A stretch of DNA of 64,000 bases from Rugalucina vietnamica (Eukaryota; Mollusca; Bivalvia; Lucinida; Lucinidae): contig OZ024870.1 of the NCBI GenBank assembly GCA_964017185.1, positions 36,066,139 through 36,130,138 on the forward strand, in the 5' to 3' direction. The stretch's first letter is position 1, and the number at the start of each line of letters is the position of its first letter. Of this stretch, positions 42,023 to 52,620 are shown piece by piece. Position numbers and translations under genes: made by a program. A model generated the notes under the pieces. It saw only the letters and a program-made list of their open reading frames with translations, had not been told where the DNA came from and did no database searches.

Positions 42023-42391
42023 CTGAAAAAAATGAAATGAACCTAATTCGACGGAAAAATACAAAATGTACGTTGATGCAATTATGATTAAATCATTCTA
42101 TAAGAATTTGATTTAAATTTGTGAAAATATCCATTGTATTTTATCTATGTTTGCGCTGTTTGTGTCCGTTTTTGGATAATTCATGCATTTATTAGTTCAG
42201 TTCGGGAAACTGAGTGGCCACCTTTTCATTTAACCAAGTGTATACATGTACGTTCTCTTTTTATCAGTACTTGATTTTCAATTTGTTTTTCCTACCTCGG
42301 TTTATATTGTGGGACTTTAGTTCTGATTGCACCAGTTACTGGTCATTGACACCCTTTCCAAGTTGTAACGAAAAGATTTGATTCCCCTTCC

Positions 42392-42577
42392 GGGGAGCGC
42401 GGTGGTGTAGTGGTAGAGCGGCGGCCTCCGAATCGAGAGGTCCTGGGTTCGATCCCCACAGGCGTCACCGTGTTGTGACACATTAACTCCCTACAGTACT
42501 GGTTAAATCCAGAAAGAGTTGGCTCCGTCCCGACATGACTGAAAAATTGTTGACTTAGACGTTAAGCCTCAATACAG
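42392..42577 (+). mobile_element. tRNA-derived SINE family A, full copy
   Basis: The head GGGAGCGCGGTGGTGTAGTG and GGTTCGATCCCCACAGGC has A/B-box character. The body CCGTCCCGACATGACTGAAA matches the other family A copies. Flanked by the 12-bp duplication GATTCCCCTTCC (42380-42391 and 42578-42589). It lies in PGRP intron 2. Confidence 0.9.
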
Positions 42578-42589
42578 GATTCCCCTTCC

Positions 42590-43424
42590 AAAGTGGGCTT
42601 CACGCCATATTTGGGTTTCAACGGGCCCAGCGGTTTCATAGATCTTTGATAATTATTGACGGTGGACAGACGATGGGCATTGACATGCTTAAATATGTTA
42701 CAGGTAATGAACGACCATACAGTAAATTATCCAGTTTCGAATCTTATCCAGTTCCGAACCAAGTTGTCGTATCGTCACGAACTACACAGCAGCTGTTCGA
42801 TTAAAAAACAAATATCTTTTATGGTCATGAAGTCCATCTTTTTCTCTTCCTCTGCACGAAGTCAGATTTTGAAAACTTATCTGCATGCTAAAAATAAATC
42901 TGTTCTTCGAGATGGCCTGTCGAATTAGAATGTATATTGCACTTGTGTAATTATCCGCAAGGTGCATGTTTCCGCAAAATGCATGAGCCTGGAATATTTT
43001 TTTTACACTTTTGGTTCCAACATGCGTTCCAACATTAATTATATCACACCAGGAAAACTGAACTTCATTTATTGATTTTCTGTTGCGTAGGAGCTGTTTA
43101 ATTTTATCTACCAATTTAGCTAGTTTCGGGTCAGTAAAAATCAATTGTGTCGACATAGTACATGTACTCGTAAATCTACTAATATCGCAGTACACGTCTT
43201 AGCGCTAAACCTAAAGGAGCTGAGGAGGGAGTGTTTTAAATCTCAATAAGTATTTGATTTGATGTGAGTGTGCGTGCGTGCGTGAGTGTCGCCACAATAC
43301 CACAGTCTTTCATTTGCAATGAAGTTTGTTTGAATTTGTTTGAATTGATGCTTAACGTTCTAGTCTACAGTCATGGTCATGTCAGGACTTTGTCCCCATT
43401 TTATAAGAATTGTGCCCAAAAATC
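42590..43424. other. PGRP intron 2, unassigned
   Basis: No exon-like signal; frames at 42656-42928 and 42782-43195 lack splice signals and resemble nothing. GTGTGCGTGCGTGCGTGAGTG at 43267-43288 is simple sequence. Confidence 0.5.
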
Positions 43425-43540
43425 TCACCGCTGTGTCTGGCCATGTGAGACAAGCCAAGTTCTGCTTGCGAGTGTGTCAGGTGGTTTTGAGAGCGCCGAG
43501 TTATGCTTTTTGGTAAGACACATGCTCATCATATAAGGAA
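43425..43540 (+). mobile_element. SINE family B fragment
   Basis: CTCACCGCTGTGTCTGGCCA and GAGACAAGCCAAGTTCTGCT match the family B body; head and tail are missing. Confidence 0.65.
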
Positions 43541-43547
43541 TCTAGCA

Positions 43548-43550
<3 letters not shown>

Positions 43551-43616
<66 letters not shown>
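43551..43616. repeat. CT microsatellite
   Basis: About 33 uninterrupted TC units in PGRP intron 2. Confidence 0.97.
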
Positions 43617-43619
<3 letters not shown>

Positions 43620-43734
43620 ATTCTTCTATCTATTATTTTGATTTCTTCTTGTGACACAGTAGTCTAAGTGAGTAGCTGTTTCCCTAAAAGTGGCCATTCA
43701 GTTACCAAAACTTAACTTAATAAATGAATATCAA

Positions 43735-44000
43735 TCGCCCCCCACCCCGTTGCCGAGTGGTAAAGAGCGCTGATATCATCATTAACGCGTTTCATTCGAT
43801 CGTCTCACCGCTGTGTTTGTTGTGGGCTCGAGTCCACACACTGGGCACATGTGAGACAAGTTCTGCTTGAAGATGTGCCAGGTGTTTTTTGTTGTTGTTT
43901 TTTTCCTCTGGATTCTACCGTTTTCACCACACCTACTGACTGGTCTCATATGAGCTAAATGATCTGAAAAGGGACGTAAACTGACTCAAAATAGATAAAT
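43735..44000 (+). mobile_element. tRNA-derived SINE family B
   Basis: The head CCGTTGCCGAGTGGTAAAGA with B-box GGGCTCGAGTCC, the body GAGACAAGTTCTGCTTG and the end GGGACGTAAACTGACTC parallel the copy at 8149. AATAAATGAAT-like sequence on both sides could be its target duplication. Confidence 0.75.
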
Positions 44001-44118
44001 AAATAAATGAATGAATACGCAAATACAGCGGCACAAACGGCATAAAACCGACACCAAAAGACGAAACAAATAGAATTACATGTAAAACAGAAGTACCACA
44101 TTGGAATGCTCATTATGC

Positions 44119-44537
44119 ACGGGTCATTTGTAACCACGGCCCCTCTGGTAATAGCGGGGTGTTTAACTTTTCAGGTTTAAAGGCCCGGCACTGCGGGGTC
44201 TTATTTGTGGTAAAATCCCTACTAAAAGCCCCGGCTCGCCGGAGGCTGACAATAATTTGGAACAACAGCCGGTAGTTATTCTAATGAAAACATATGGGAT
44301 AGGAGCTTGAACTTCTCTATGTGAATGTACAGGTACCTTTGTCAATTAAATAGGAACATACAAGTTATTAATTAAATGTCAAAATACAGCTATTATCTAA
44401 TTTGAATAAATATGATGGCGGGAAAATAAAACCCCAGCACTGCCGGGACTCATCAGAGGTTAAATCACGGCACTTTAGCCCCGCTGTGTCTCCGCTATCC
44501 CCGGCCCTAGGGGAGCCGGGGATACAAATGACTGGTG
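44119..44537. mobile_element. 419-bp hAT-like MITE
   Basis: GTCATTTGTA at the left and TACAAATGAC at the right lie within 5 bp of the ends. Both sides carry CATTATGC (44111-44118 and 44538-44545), an exact 8-bp duplication typical of hAT. The interior is rich in CCCCGGC/GCCCCGC. Confidence 0.8.
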
Positions 44538-44545
44538 CATTATGC

Positions 44546-45528
44546 GTTTTGATTTTTCGTTTTAAAGTCCTGTAACGTTAAAGGCCCCAGCCCCACAGAG
44601 GCTGACAATAATGAGGAACAGCAATTGAGTTGTTCTTTAAATACAAATAGAATTTACCCTGTCCTAGATATTTGTTCGGCCAAAATTGGACCCTGTTTTT
44701 TTATTCAAAGTCTTACATCCCATCCCCGCTCTCCCCCCCCCCCCCCCCCTCCATGATAAAAATCAAATGGTCGTTTTCTTACGCAGGTGAGTCTTTGTGC
44801 AGTCGATCTGTATCGCGAACAGAACACACTGTCTGGATTTCTAGTCTAGTTGACATACTCCTGTTAGATATACCTGTTTGTGCAACCTTAAAGCTGTTTT
44901 TGAAATTCAATGTTAATCAAACAGGTGAAAGTTAAACTCATAAAACATCAAAAACAAAACAGACAAACAAACAAAATGAAAATAACCAATGCACAGCCCA
45001 TGATAACCAGCACTTTACTGCAAAAATCTGGAACCTGTTACGTGTACAGACGCCATTATCGACTTAGAACATGTATTTGTTCTATCCAGAACGTAAGTTA
45101 TACGTAGTATACATGTACACAGCTTTTGGACACTTATACTATCTGAAATGGTAAACTATGTGTAAATCTTGTTTTATAAAGAACTAATGAAGCTACAAAA
45201 TCAAAATCATAACGCAATAGCGCCAGGGAGTTTCTTGTTTAAAAATTATCGCAAGTGATTCGGAACTGGATAAATGATTCGGAACTGGATAAATTGGTGG
45301 TCTGCTTCAAAGTCATCGTGTGACACACAGAATAATCACAATGAATCAAATTGAAGTTCATTATTTAGAAGAAGGATTATACTTTCTAATGGTAAGGTCG
45401 AAACCTAATTTGCTCTGAGCAATTATCTGGAAACCACTTTCGACAAAAAAGTGACCCGGAACTGGACAATTAACTGTACCATTGACCATACGTTACAGGT
45501 TTGAGACGACAAAAAAGTTATCAGAAAT
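44546..45528. other. PGRP intron 2, unassigned
   Basis: Contains a C run (44728-44750) and a direct repeat GATTCGGAACTGGATAAAT (45257-45295); no exon or known element recognised. Confidence 0.5.
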
Positions 45529-45763
45529 GAGCTTGTGCGTGAGAAAACTAACAATTTGGGTTTCCGACCAGATCCGACACAAGTCAGCCTGTACATTCTC
45601 AGGAGCAGGCTAGAACCTTGAAATTTCGGATTTACGAAGAAGAGGTATTGCACTATCTATGGAGCGAAAAGAAAGGCGCTGGTCGGCCGTGCAGTTACTG
45701 CACGGCTGATCTGCGGCTTTGTTTTCGCATATGCAGATTGTTGGTTTTCTTATGCAGCTGCTC
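45529..45763 (-). mobile_element. GAGCC-family MITE, copy 18
   Basis: Full-length copy with AAAT on both sides. Its right end is 11 bp from the donor of PGRP exon 2. Confidence 0.9.
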
Positions 45764-45774
45764 AAATAGCTTAC

Positions 45775-45906
45775 CTGAGTTTCTTGTTATGCAGCATCGT
45801 CTATTACTCGGGCCACTACAAAGACCCGAGTGATAGCCACCACCTGTACAAGGATAACTGTCCATCCTACAATGGCCAGTTTGAGAGGTGCATTTAAAGT
45901 CGGAGG
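45775..45906 (-). CDS. PGRP-S exon 2 (Cys-rich module)
   Basis: Acceptor AAATTTCAG lies before base 45906 and donor GTAAGCTATT after base 45775. The first two bases complete Thr20; residues 21-63 read SDFKCTSQTGHCRMDSYPCT, GGGYHSGLCSGPSNRRCCIT, RNS. Six Cys, with a GYxSGLCxGPxxxxCC pattern found in small Cys-rich modules of secreted wall-degrading enzymes. Phase 1 at both ends. Confidence 0.88.
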
Positions 45907-46133
45907 CTGAAATTTAGAAAAGATACACACTACATGTAGATCTACGTTCTGAATTCTATGAAAGTACCTACTTTATCATATTTCTCATGCTGTTTATTTT
46001 TATTTATTTTTTTTTTTTTGATTTTCATATTAAACTTATCTTTTCAGTCGCGCGTCTTTTCAAGTTTCTGTGATCTATAAAACATTTGAGCAATACTTTA
46101 ACCCATATTAGCCTGGCGTCCTTTTTATGGGAC

Positions 46134-46197
46134 ATAGGCAAACAGAATAGCCCCAGATGTGACGCCGCGTCCCATCTGGGGCTGTTCGGTTTGCTTA
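46134..46197. repeat. Palindrome
   Basis: Arms ATAGCCCCAGATG and CATCTGGGGCTGT, continued by GGCAAACAG/CGGTTTGC, form a stable hairpin in PGRP intron 1. Confidence 0.75.
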
Positions 46198-46505
46198 TAG
46201 GAATTTCATCGAAAAATGAGATAAAAAATAAAGAAAAAAATCACTCCAAACACTCCTAAAAAGCTGAACTCACCCAAATGATAATGATGGGCAAGTCCAT
46301 TCGTCATTAGTAATCTCTTGTATTTGGACCACACTTTTCCCGTTTAAAGTGGTTTCTCTCGACAGTATCAATGCATCAAAATGTGGGAATCTGAATATGC
46401 TGTTGTTTACGAGAAGACTTCAATGTAACTGGAATGCGGTAACAGGCCCAACGCCATTTTTATTTATTTATTTATTTTCTTTTTCAAAATGAAAAGGTGA
46501 CTTAC

Positions 46506-46563
46506 TTAAAACCCCTGCAGTCAGCGCTACTAAGACAATCACAGTCCATCGGAGGTTCCTCAT
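46506..46563 (-). CDS. PGRP-S exon 1 (signal peptide)
   Basis: ATG at 46563-46561 opens MRNLRWTVIVLVALTAGVL, a basic start and hydrophobic core of a secretory signal; donor GTAAGTCACC follows in phase 1. The 5' UTR and promoter lie right of it; no clear TATA or kappaB site was found. Confidence 0.85.
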
Positions 46564-46925
46564 TTTGCAGTTAATGTTAAACAAGCATATGTTCTCTTTC
46601 GTTATGTGTTTCGTGGTATGTTACACTGTCCGTTTTTCTCTTGTATCAAAAGCAATAATTAATCAGCAGAATATACAACTTTACATATTCCCTGTACGCC
46701 GTAAAATAAGTGAATGTAACTGTCACCAGTGCATGTGACCTAATTTAGCCCTACCCACTTTAGTTCTAGGCCAGGCTCAGACGTAAGCGGGCAGCAGATG
46801 GTCAGTCAGTAGTTGATCAGCTTTTACCTACAACAAGCCATCAGGAAAACATGTCCGTGTAATATATACCCCCTTATACCTGCCCCACTTTTATATAGTA
46901 AAACTGGGGTATTCATGGGTAAACC

Positions 46926-47041
46926 TATTTTTCTTATTTTTGCTCCAAAACATAGATTTAGGGTACTCGTTAGAACCGCCTCGCCGAGGCGGTTTTTACG
47001 TATACCCACAATCTATATTTTGAGCAAAAATATGAAAAATA
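46926..47041. repeat. Foldback around AACCGCCTCG/CGAGGCGGTT
   Basis: Arms TATTTTTCTTATTTTTGCTC and its near complement enclose a GC hairpin (46974-46994). A 40-nt A run follows at 47081-47121. Confidence 0.7.
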
Positions 47042-47080
47042 ACGAAATTTTTTCAATGAAATTTTCATTTTTTGCTTCTG

Positions 47081-47124
<44 letters not shown>

Positions 47125-47550
47125 CTGTATATTGCATGGGCAAGTTTTCGTTATAACAGTCGGAAAGGACGGGGATTTTACTGAAGGTGTTTCATTGAAT
47201 TTGTGGAGTACACTGTATCCGCTCAACCCCGTGAATGTATTTAAAAGAATCTGCAGAGTTTATCATCATCGGGTTTCTGACATGATTTTCGTTTTAAAAA
47301 TTAATCATCCTTTTATAATGCTATAGAAACTGATACAGATTTATGACATGTCTCCTAAATCCGGGTTGCCAAATGACACCTGTTGTAAAAAGATACCTTT
47401 CGAATATGCGACAAGACTTAACTTGATCTTACTATTATTTTTACATTCCCGTTTGAATATGCACTGGCAGAAACCCCGGGTAGATTTTCAGGCACATCAC
47501 ATTACGCAATTATAGATATTTTTCAGCTGTAAAAATTGAAAAGTTCATTG

Positions 47551-47597
<47 letters not shown>

Positions 47598-47638
47598 GTG
47601 TGCCCACAATCAATATTTTTAGCAAAAATATTAAAAAC

Positions 47639-47674
<36 letters not shown>

Positions 47675-47693
47675 TTTTTTGTTTTTTTTTTTA
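47551..47693. repeat. Poly-A / poly-T foldback
   Basis: A46 then CCCACAATCAATATTTTTAG then a T run; the middle resembles the right arm of 46926-47041. Assembly length here is unreliable. Confidence 0.7.
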
Positions 47694-47938
47694 CCCTGGG
47701 AAATAGAGATGATGTGTGACTGTGCATCCGGTTCTCATTCCCCATAACCTTCGTAGTGAAAATAAAACATTAACACATTTACGCCAGTTCAGATACATGT
47801 GCGACAGTTTTCCTCTATTAATCAAGGAGCATTTATGATTTCTTCAAATTCCAAATTGCCTTTACACAATAGAGACTAGCAGCCAAAATACAGAAAACAA
47901 ACAGTTGAAACGTTCACATGAATACAACTAGAAAGTAA

Positions 47939-48061
47939 TTTCAAGTTCCTGTCTTGAGCGAAAAGCAATACTATCAGGAAGCGGTATCCGTGTCCCCTAC
48001 ACCTCCCTTTCATGCAAATAAAAAACTAAGCGAGATTCTCTATGATTTGGATCAAAAATAA
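47939..48061 (+). CDS. Coding-like segment echoing the membrane protein's C-terminus
   Basis: Forty codons to a TAA. The first eleven residues, FQVPVLSEKQY, equal the last residues but two of the 589-aa protein, then continue YQEAVSVSPTPPFHANKKLS instead of WV-stop. The six base differences across those codons are all at third positions. An in-frame TAA lies directly upstream and no clean acceptor is seen, so the exon start is unresolved. It may be an alternative or paralogous last exon, or a relic. Confidence 0.4.
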   Translation, partial: FQVPVLSEKQYYQEAVSVSPTPPFHANKKLSEILYDLDQK

Positions 48062-48089
48062 GAAAAAAAATGTATTCCTCCGTATTTCG

Positions 48090-48709
48090 CGCAGAAATAA
48101 GGAAAGAACTGGCACTAAGAAACTGTCAAATTCGCAGGCAAATAGCAGAAGCTAACTCATCTGATAAAAGACTATTTTTTTTCGGCTAATAAAAAGACAA
48201 CGTCAGAATGGGAATACGTTTATTAATGATCTTCATGTTGGGAGACGAGGTTTACACACCGGTGATAGCGTTATTGACGGGTTTCACAAACATTTTAGTA
48301 CTTTAGCCCAGCCTTCAGACAATCCTTTGTATGATCAGGAATTTATGAACTTGTGTTGACTTGATTATGACATTATGAAGCAAATAGCTAATGATATTCC
48401 GCCGAAACAAATCTCAGTGGTTGAAGTCAGGGAGGCGGTAGCAGCAATCAATAGAGGCAAATCTGAGCGGGATATATTCGGCATGTCAATTGAAAGCATT
48501 TATTACGCTGGAGAAGACTTAATAATCTTTCTTCACAGTTTAATTCAGAAAATATTTGACTGTAAGAAAATTCCAGACTCTTGAAGTCTAGTCTTTTGAC
48601 CCCTATATATAAAAACAAGGGAGATAAGAACGACTCGAAAAACTACAGGGGTATAGCCGTTGTTTCAGTACTGATGGAGATTATTGATTTATTCTTAAAC
48701 AAGAAAAGA
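48090..48709 (+). pseudogene. LINE family 3, RT N-terminal half
   Basis: Broken frames give RLFFRLIKRQRQNGNTFIND, EVREAVAAINRGKSERDIFG, SLIQKIFDCKKIPDS and NYRGIAVVSVL, the usual series before RT motif 3. Several stops. It ends at AAGAAAAGA, where the protein would continue with the start of the fragment at 60755. Confidence 0.75.
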
Positions 48710-50086
48710 TATGACACAAAGTGTCATATCATTTGACTCAATTATGAAGAAGATGTTGCTGCAGTTACTCTTCTTCAAGGCCGAAAAATGTTTCTCAAAA
48801 AATGCCCCTTAACCGCCCCTCATCTCATGGCTCAAATAAAAAAAAGGCCTCTTTTTTGTTCAAATGTGATAATTTGTAGTAGTCTATACTTGGTATTGGT
48901 TTTCGCTATTCATAGCCATGGCGGCCATCTTGGTCATGTGACCTGGACCATTTATACAAACTTTCGTTCCACCTTCCTAAGGATGCGCCACATGAAGTTT
49001 GGCTTTGATTGGCCAAGTGGTTTCTGAGGAGAGGATGAAAAGTGTGGACGACGACAACGACGACGACGGACGACGGACCATGGGTATACTACACTGAAAA
49101 ATGTTATAAGAGGCCGCCTCTTATTTTTTCTTCTAGTTCGGAAAATAAAATACGATCAATTAAAGTTCATGATCCTATGAATAACTCAATGTCTAACAGT
49201 GGCTCTGTGAGTTTCTGCATTCAAAACTGCGTAAAATATCTCACACAGACAAAGCATGAGTACAAGTACCCTCTTTTCATAAAGTCACACTTTATTAACA
49301 TCAAATCAAACGTCATATTATGACGATATTTTTTACATTTGGATTTACTTGAAAGTGCTACTGACTGCCATGATGCAAGATAAAATTAAGTCAGATTTGT
49401 TCCTGCAATAAGAATCTTCGTTTCTGTTTTGTACATGCAAGAAGACAGCAACATGAATAACAGGAATTCAGCTTTTGCAAGCAATTTGCATACGAACTTT
49501 GTCCTTCTACGGTTGCCTTATTATCAGGAGCATGCCATTGAAATTTTCAGCGATTATTAAAGTCTAATACTAGACTCTGATTAACTTTGAAAATTTAAGA
49601 AATCGTCCACAAATTTTGTTATTTTGTTCGTTTAATATTGGTATTGAAACTGGAAGTGTGCGGCAGCCGTGACCTGTTTGTCCTCGAAAATAGTCTTAAA
49701 CAATTCATTCTAGTTATAGCTCACACTGATGAATTTTCCGAAAAATCTCAAAAATAGCGATTTTTAAAAATGCGTCAAAACAGCTACCAGTAGAGAAAAT
49801 TCGAATGTTCCAAGCCGCAAGGGCCCCTTTGATGACACCCGTTCCTTATTTCAATAAATGTTGTGCTTTATCCAATTTTTTATTTAAAACAATTATTTTT
49901 TGCATTTTTATTCCAAAACACGTTTAGTTAAAGAAAAGTATTTCTGAAAACTTTGAAACTTTACTTACTTGAAAGACACGTCTTTAGGCAAAGAATCGTG
50001 CAAATTTTGAACATCGCTAAGAAACCAAAAATGGGTTTGAAAAGTGGCCTCTTATAACTTATATAAGCTCAGGTGAGCTAAAAATC
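48709..50086 (+). mobile_element. Helentron/'pearl'-like element interrupted by a TIR element
   Basis: A 5' hairpin (GATATGACAC/GTGTCATATC) at 48708-48731, a body, then an ACGACGACGG spacer to about 49081. After the nested insertion (49092-50061) comes a 3' hairpin AAGCTCAGGTGAGCT and AAAAA. The layout parallels the other hairpin-ended elements but without a clear tandem array. Confidence 0.55.
49092..50061. mobile_element. TIR element, second copy of the 10731-11774 family
   Basis: CACTGAAAAATGTTATAAGA at the left and GTGGCCTCTTATAACTT at the right, with interior words such as GTCTAACAGTGGCTCTGTGA shared with the first copy. The last ~10 bp of the right end are missing. Confidence 0.75.
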
Positions 50087-51081
50087 TCAAAGGTTTAGAG
50101 TACATTTGTTTTACGTCCCAGACACGCCGCTAAGCACGAGCTGTAGGCGCGCAGCAAAAACCTTCAACGCGCGTCTCACACACGCTTAGGCCACGCTACT
50201 GAAGCAATATCTCATTAAATCGGAACGCGCATGTAGCGAACACTGGCGTGCCTTAAACCTGAGATAAAGATGAAGAGATTAGAAAGTCCACCTAGCGGCC
50301 ACTTTATGATTGTCGCGCGTGTACCTGTGGCGCCACCTACGATCCGCCGCCATTGTTTCGAAGACAAAACCAATGCTATAAATATCGGCGTTCATTGGCA
50401 ATTTCATACATCCAATGAGACAATATTTTATTCAATAGAAACTGTTAACATTTAATATTTTATTTAGGAACCAGATTTTGATGTTTGTAGTGTTTTTATT
50501 GGATTTTTGATTGTTAATTATACGTTGATAAAACACCTAATTCCTTGTTCGGCGTTTCAAAATGGCGACCAAGCGGATTATAGTCGGTACTTTTTGACTA
50601 AAAGGCGTTGTTACTAAACGGTTAGGTAATCTTTAAACAACAAAATATGAAAGAAGAAAGGCATAAAAATCGTTTTATTTGTTGATAGGCACACAATCTC
50701 TGACTGTGTTTGTCTTACGATCGTATAAATCTTGACAATTTTTGTCATTTAAGCAAAAACGGTTTGGCCCGATCTCAAAACGATGTGTAATTGTTTTTAT
50801 TAAAAAGGCTTCTATGCATGACTTTTCTTTGGCAAACAAGATCAATTTTCTCAAAGAACAATGTCTTACAAATCGTTTAATTGCCTTTATCATATGACGT
50901 CGCTGTTTTCCAGTGGATAACGTCATGTCATAAAAATCGTATGACCACACGTGTATTAACACTTTTGCGGGAATACGTAACGTCATTGACGACGTCCGTA
51001 ACAACAATGTAAATTTTCATTGAAAATATGTCCACTTCGAAGGCGATGAAACTCCATTTTAGAAGTCATATGATAAAACGA
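50087..51081. other. Intergenic, no gene seen
   Basis: Contains an ACGCGC-rich stretch (50100-50260) whose end TTAAACCTGAGATAAAGATG is inverted at 54381-54407, indicating two fragments of one CpG-rich element. No credible exon. Confidence 0.5.
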
Positions 51082-51174
51082 ATCTTACACTCGTGGTCAT
51101 TTCATATGAAATTTATTAAACTCGCCGAAGGCTCGTTTAATAAATTTCATATGAAATGACCACTCGTGTAAGAT
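51082..51174. mobile_element. Near-perfect foldback hairpin
   Basis: Arms ATCTTACACTCGTGGTCATT and AAATTTATTAAACTCG with exact complements meet at a 7-nt apex. Confidence 0.75.
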
Positions 51175-51796
51175 CCTCTATTTCGATGCGGTTTGGGTAT
51201 TTTTGAAAGCTTCAAATCGCCCTAATGAATCAGCTGTTTTTCACAACTTTTCGCCGCTTTGGCGTCAAAATGGAGATTTTTCTACACATTGGTTGGCATT
51301 GCAAATAAGACCAAAAAGTTACACTTGAATGCAGAATGACATATCATGCATTTACAGATGATCTCCAGTGATCGGTTGTCTATTTAGCCGATAGTTTATT
51401 TTGTATTTATAACCACACACCCTCCCCATGTGCCGTGCCCGGGACAGGATTTGGGATAGCCGCATGCCCGGAAATGTGATGGGGACAACAGAACAATTAG
51501 TTTCCACATTTTTTCGAAATAAAAACAGTGACAAAAGAAGAAATGACATATGCGTAGCAAAATGCAGGAATTTAATTATACGTTAAGCCCGAATTCGAGA
51601 AGAAAAAAAAATAGGATCCGGCGAAAGGCGCTCTGATATGCAGATTGCATTTTGACTTTGATGCTGTTGAAAAACATCCCATTGATGCATTTTCGTGCAA
51701 TGTGAAAACTGCGAGACCGCGCTTGAAAACAGACACCATAGCATCTATTGAAAAGAAATCGTTGCTCAGCACGGGCAAGTATACATATAAAGCTAG

Positions 51797-52620
51797 AGTA
51801 TTAGAAGAAGAAGAAGAAGTTTATTCAAGATTCCAAAAGGCCGTTAGGCCCATGAGGATACAATATTTACAATACAATGACAATGACAGTGCAAGACATA
51901 ACATTATAGTACAACCAAACAATGATATTATAAAGTGAAAATTTATGAGACAAACACGTGACAAAAAGTAAATTAAACTCTTGATAATAACAGTATACGT
52001 GTATGCATGACAAAATCTGTGGAGAAGGTGTATAACGCTCTCGATTATATATACACAAACATTAGTTAAACTGATATTAAGTATAATAAGATATATTTAA
52101 TAAGTTCAAAATTTTGCTTTATATTTAAATTCTAATAATTTGCATCAATAAATTTTAATAACAGGACAATGTAAGCTCCTACGTCAAAATTACCACACAG
52201 AATGTAAAAATAAACCTAATGTCTAACACTTTGAAAGAATGTTAAGATGAATATACTTTAATGTCTATAAACAAGTTCTGAACGGAGTTTAAAAGCTTGA
52301 AAAATGAAGGTACTTAATTTGCGAATGCATGACTCATTGTTGTTGTTAATAAGGGCTATAAACTTAATCATGTTCGGTCTATTCCAATAATATTTAGCAA
52401 TGAATTTTTTCCTCAATTCTACAAACATGTTACACTCAAGAATAAAATGAAATTCATCTTCAATGACGTTGCATAAGCTACATTTTCTATCAGCTATTGG
52501 AGTTCTTATTGGTCGTGTCCATCTACCTGACTCTATTTCCAATCGATGCGATGACATTCGCAGCCGACTAAAAGCTTGACCAAATTTTCGTACATTAACT
52601 TTTTCGAGATACGGTTGCAT
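51797..52620 (-). mobile_element. L1-like LINE, 3' fragment
   Basis: Encodes the C-terminal end related to the element at 55417-60740: SSHRLEIESGRWTRPIRTP and CSLCNVIEDEFHFILEC (CxxC...H...C). Its 3' end is AATAAACTTCTTCTTCTTCT on the minus strand. 5'-truncated. Confidence 0.82.

Larger units (their letters stand above)
39914..46563 (-). other. Short secreted peptidoglycan recognition protein (PGRP-S) gene, complete
   Basis: Five exons (listed separately) join in phase to 236 codons and a stop. Order: signal peptide (1-20), Cys-rich module with six Cys (25-58), PGRP/amidase-2 domain (about 66-233). The residues at zinc-ligand positions of amidase PGRPs are present: His99 (FFIHHT), Tyr134 (SDIGYSF), His208 (YGHR) and Cys216 (TICPG). 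The Cys at the last position separates amidase-type from purely recognising PGRPs, so N-acetylmuramoyl-L-alanine amidase activity on bacterial peptidoglycan is expected. Bivalve PGRPs with Cys-rich, defensin-like N-terminal modules are known. Confidence 0.93.

Noticed and set aside
42392-42465. tRNA gene candidate
   Set aside because: It has box-like words but is the head of a SINE with 3' body and target duplication; the acceptor stem does not close convincingly.
48788-49027. 79-aa ORF with hydrophobic stretch
   Set aside because: It falls inside a hairpin-ended repeat element and has no counterpart in known families.
50675-51007. 110-aa minus-strand ORF
   Set aside because: No recognisable domain, no splice or promoter context; left as unassigned intergenic sequence.
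51645-51938. 97-aa ORF
   Set aside because: No family resemblance or clear splice signals; its right half lies in the 3' end of an L1-like fragment on the other strand.
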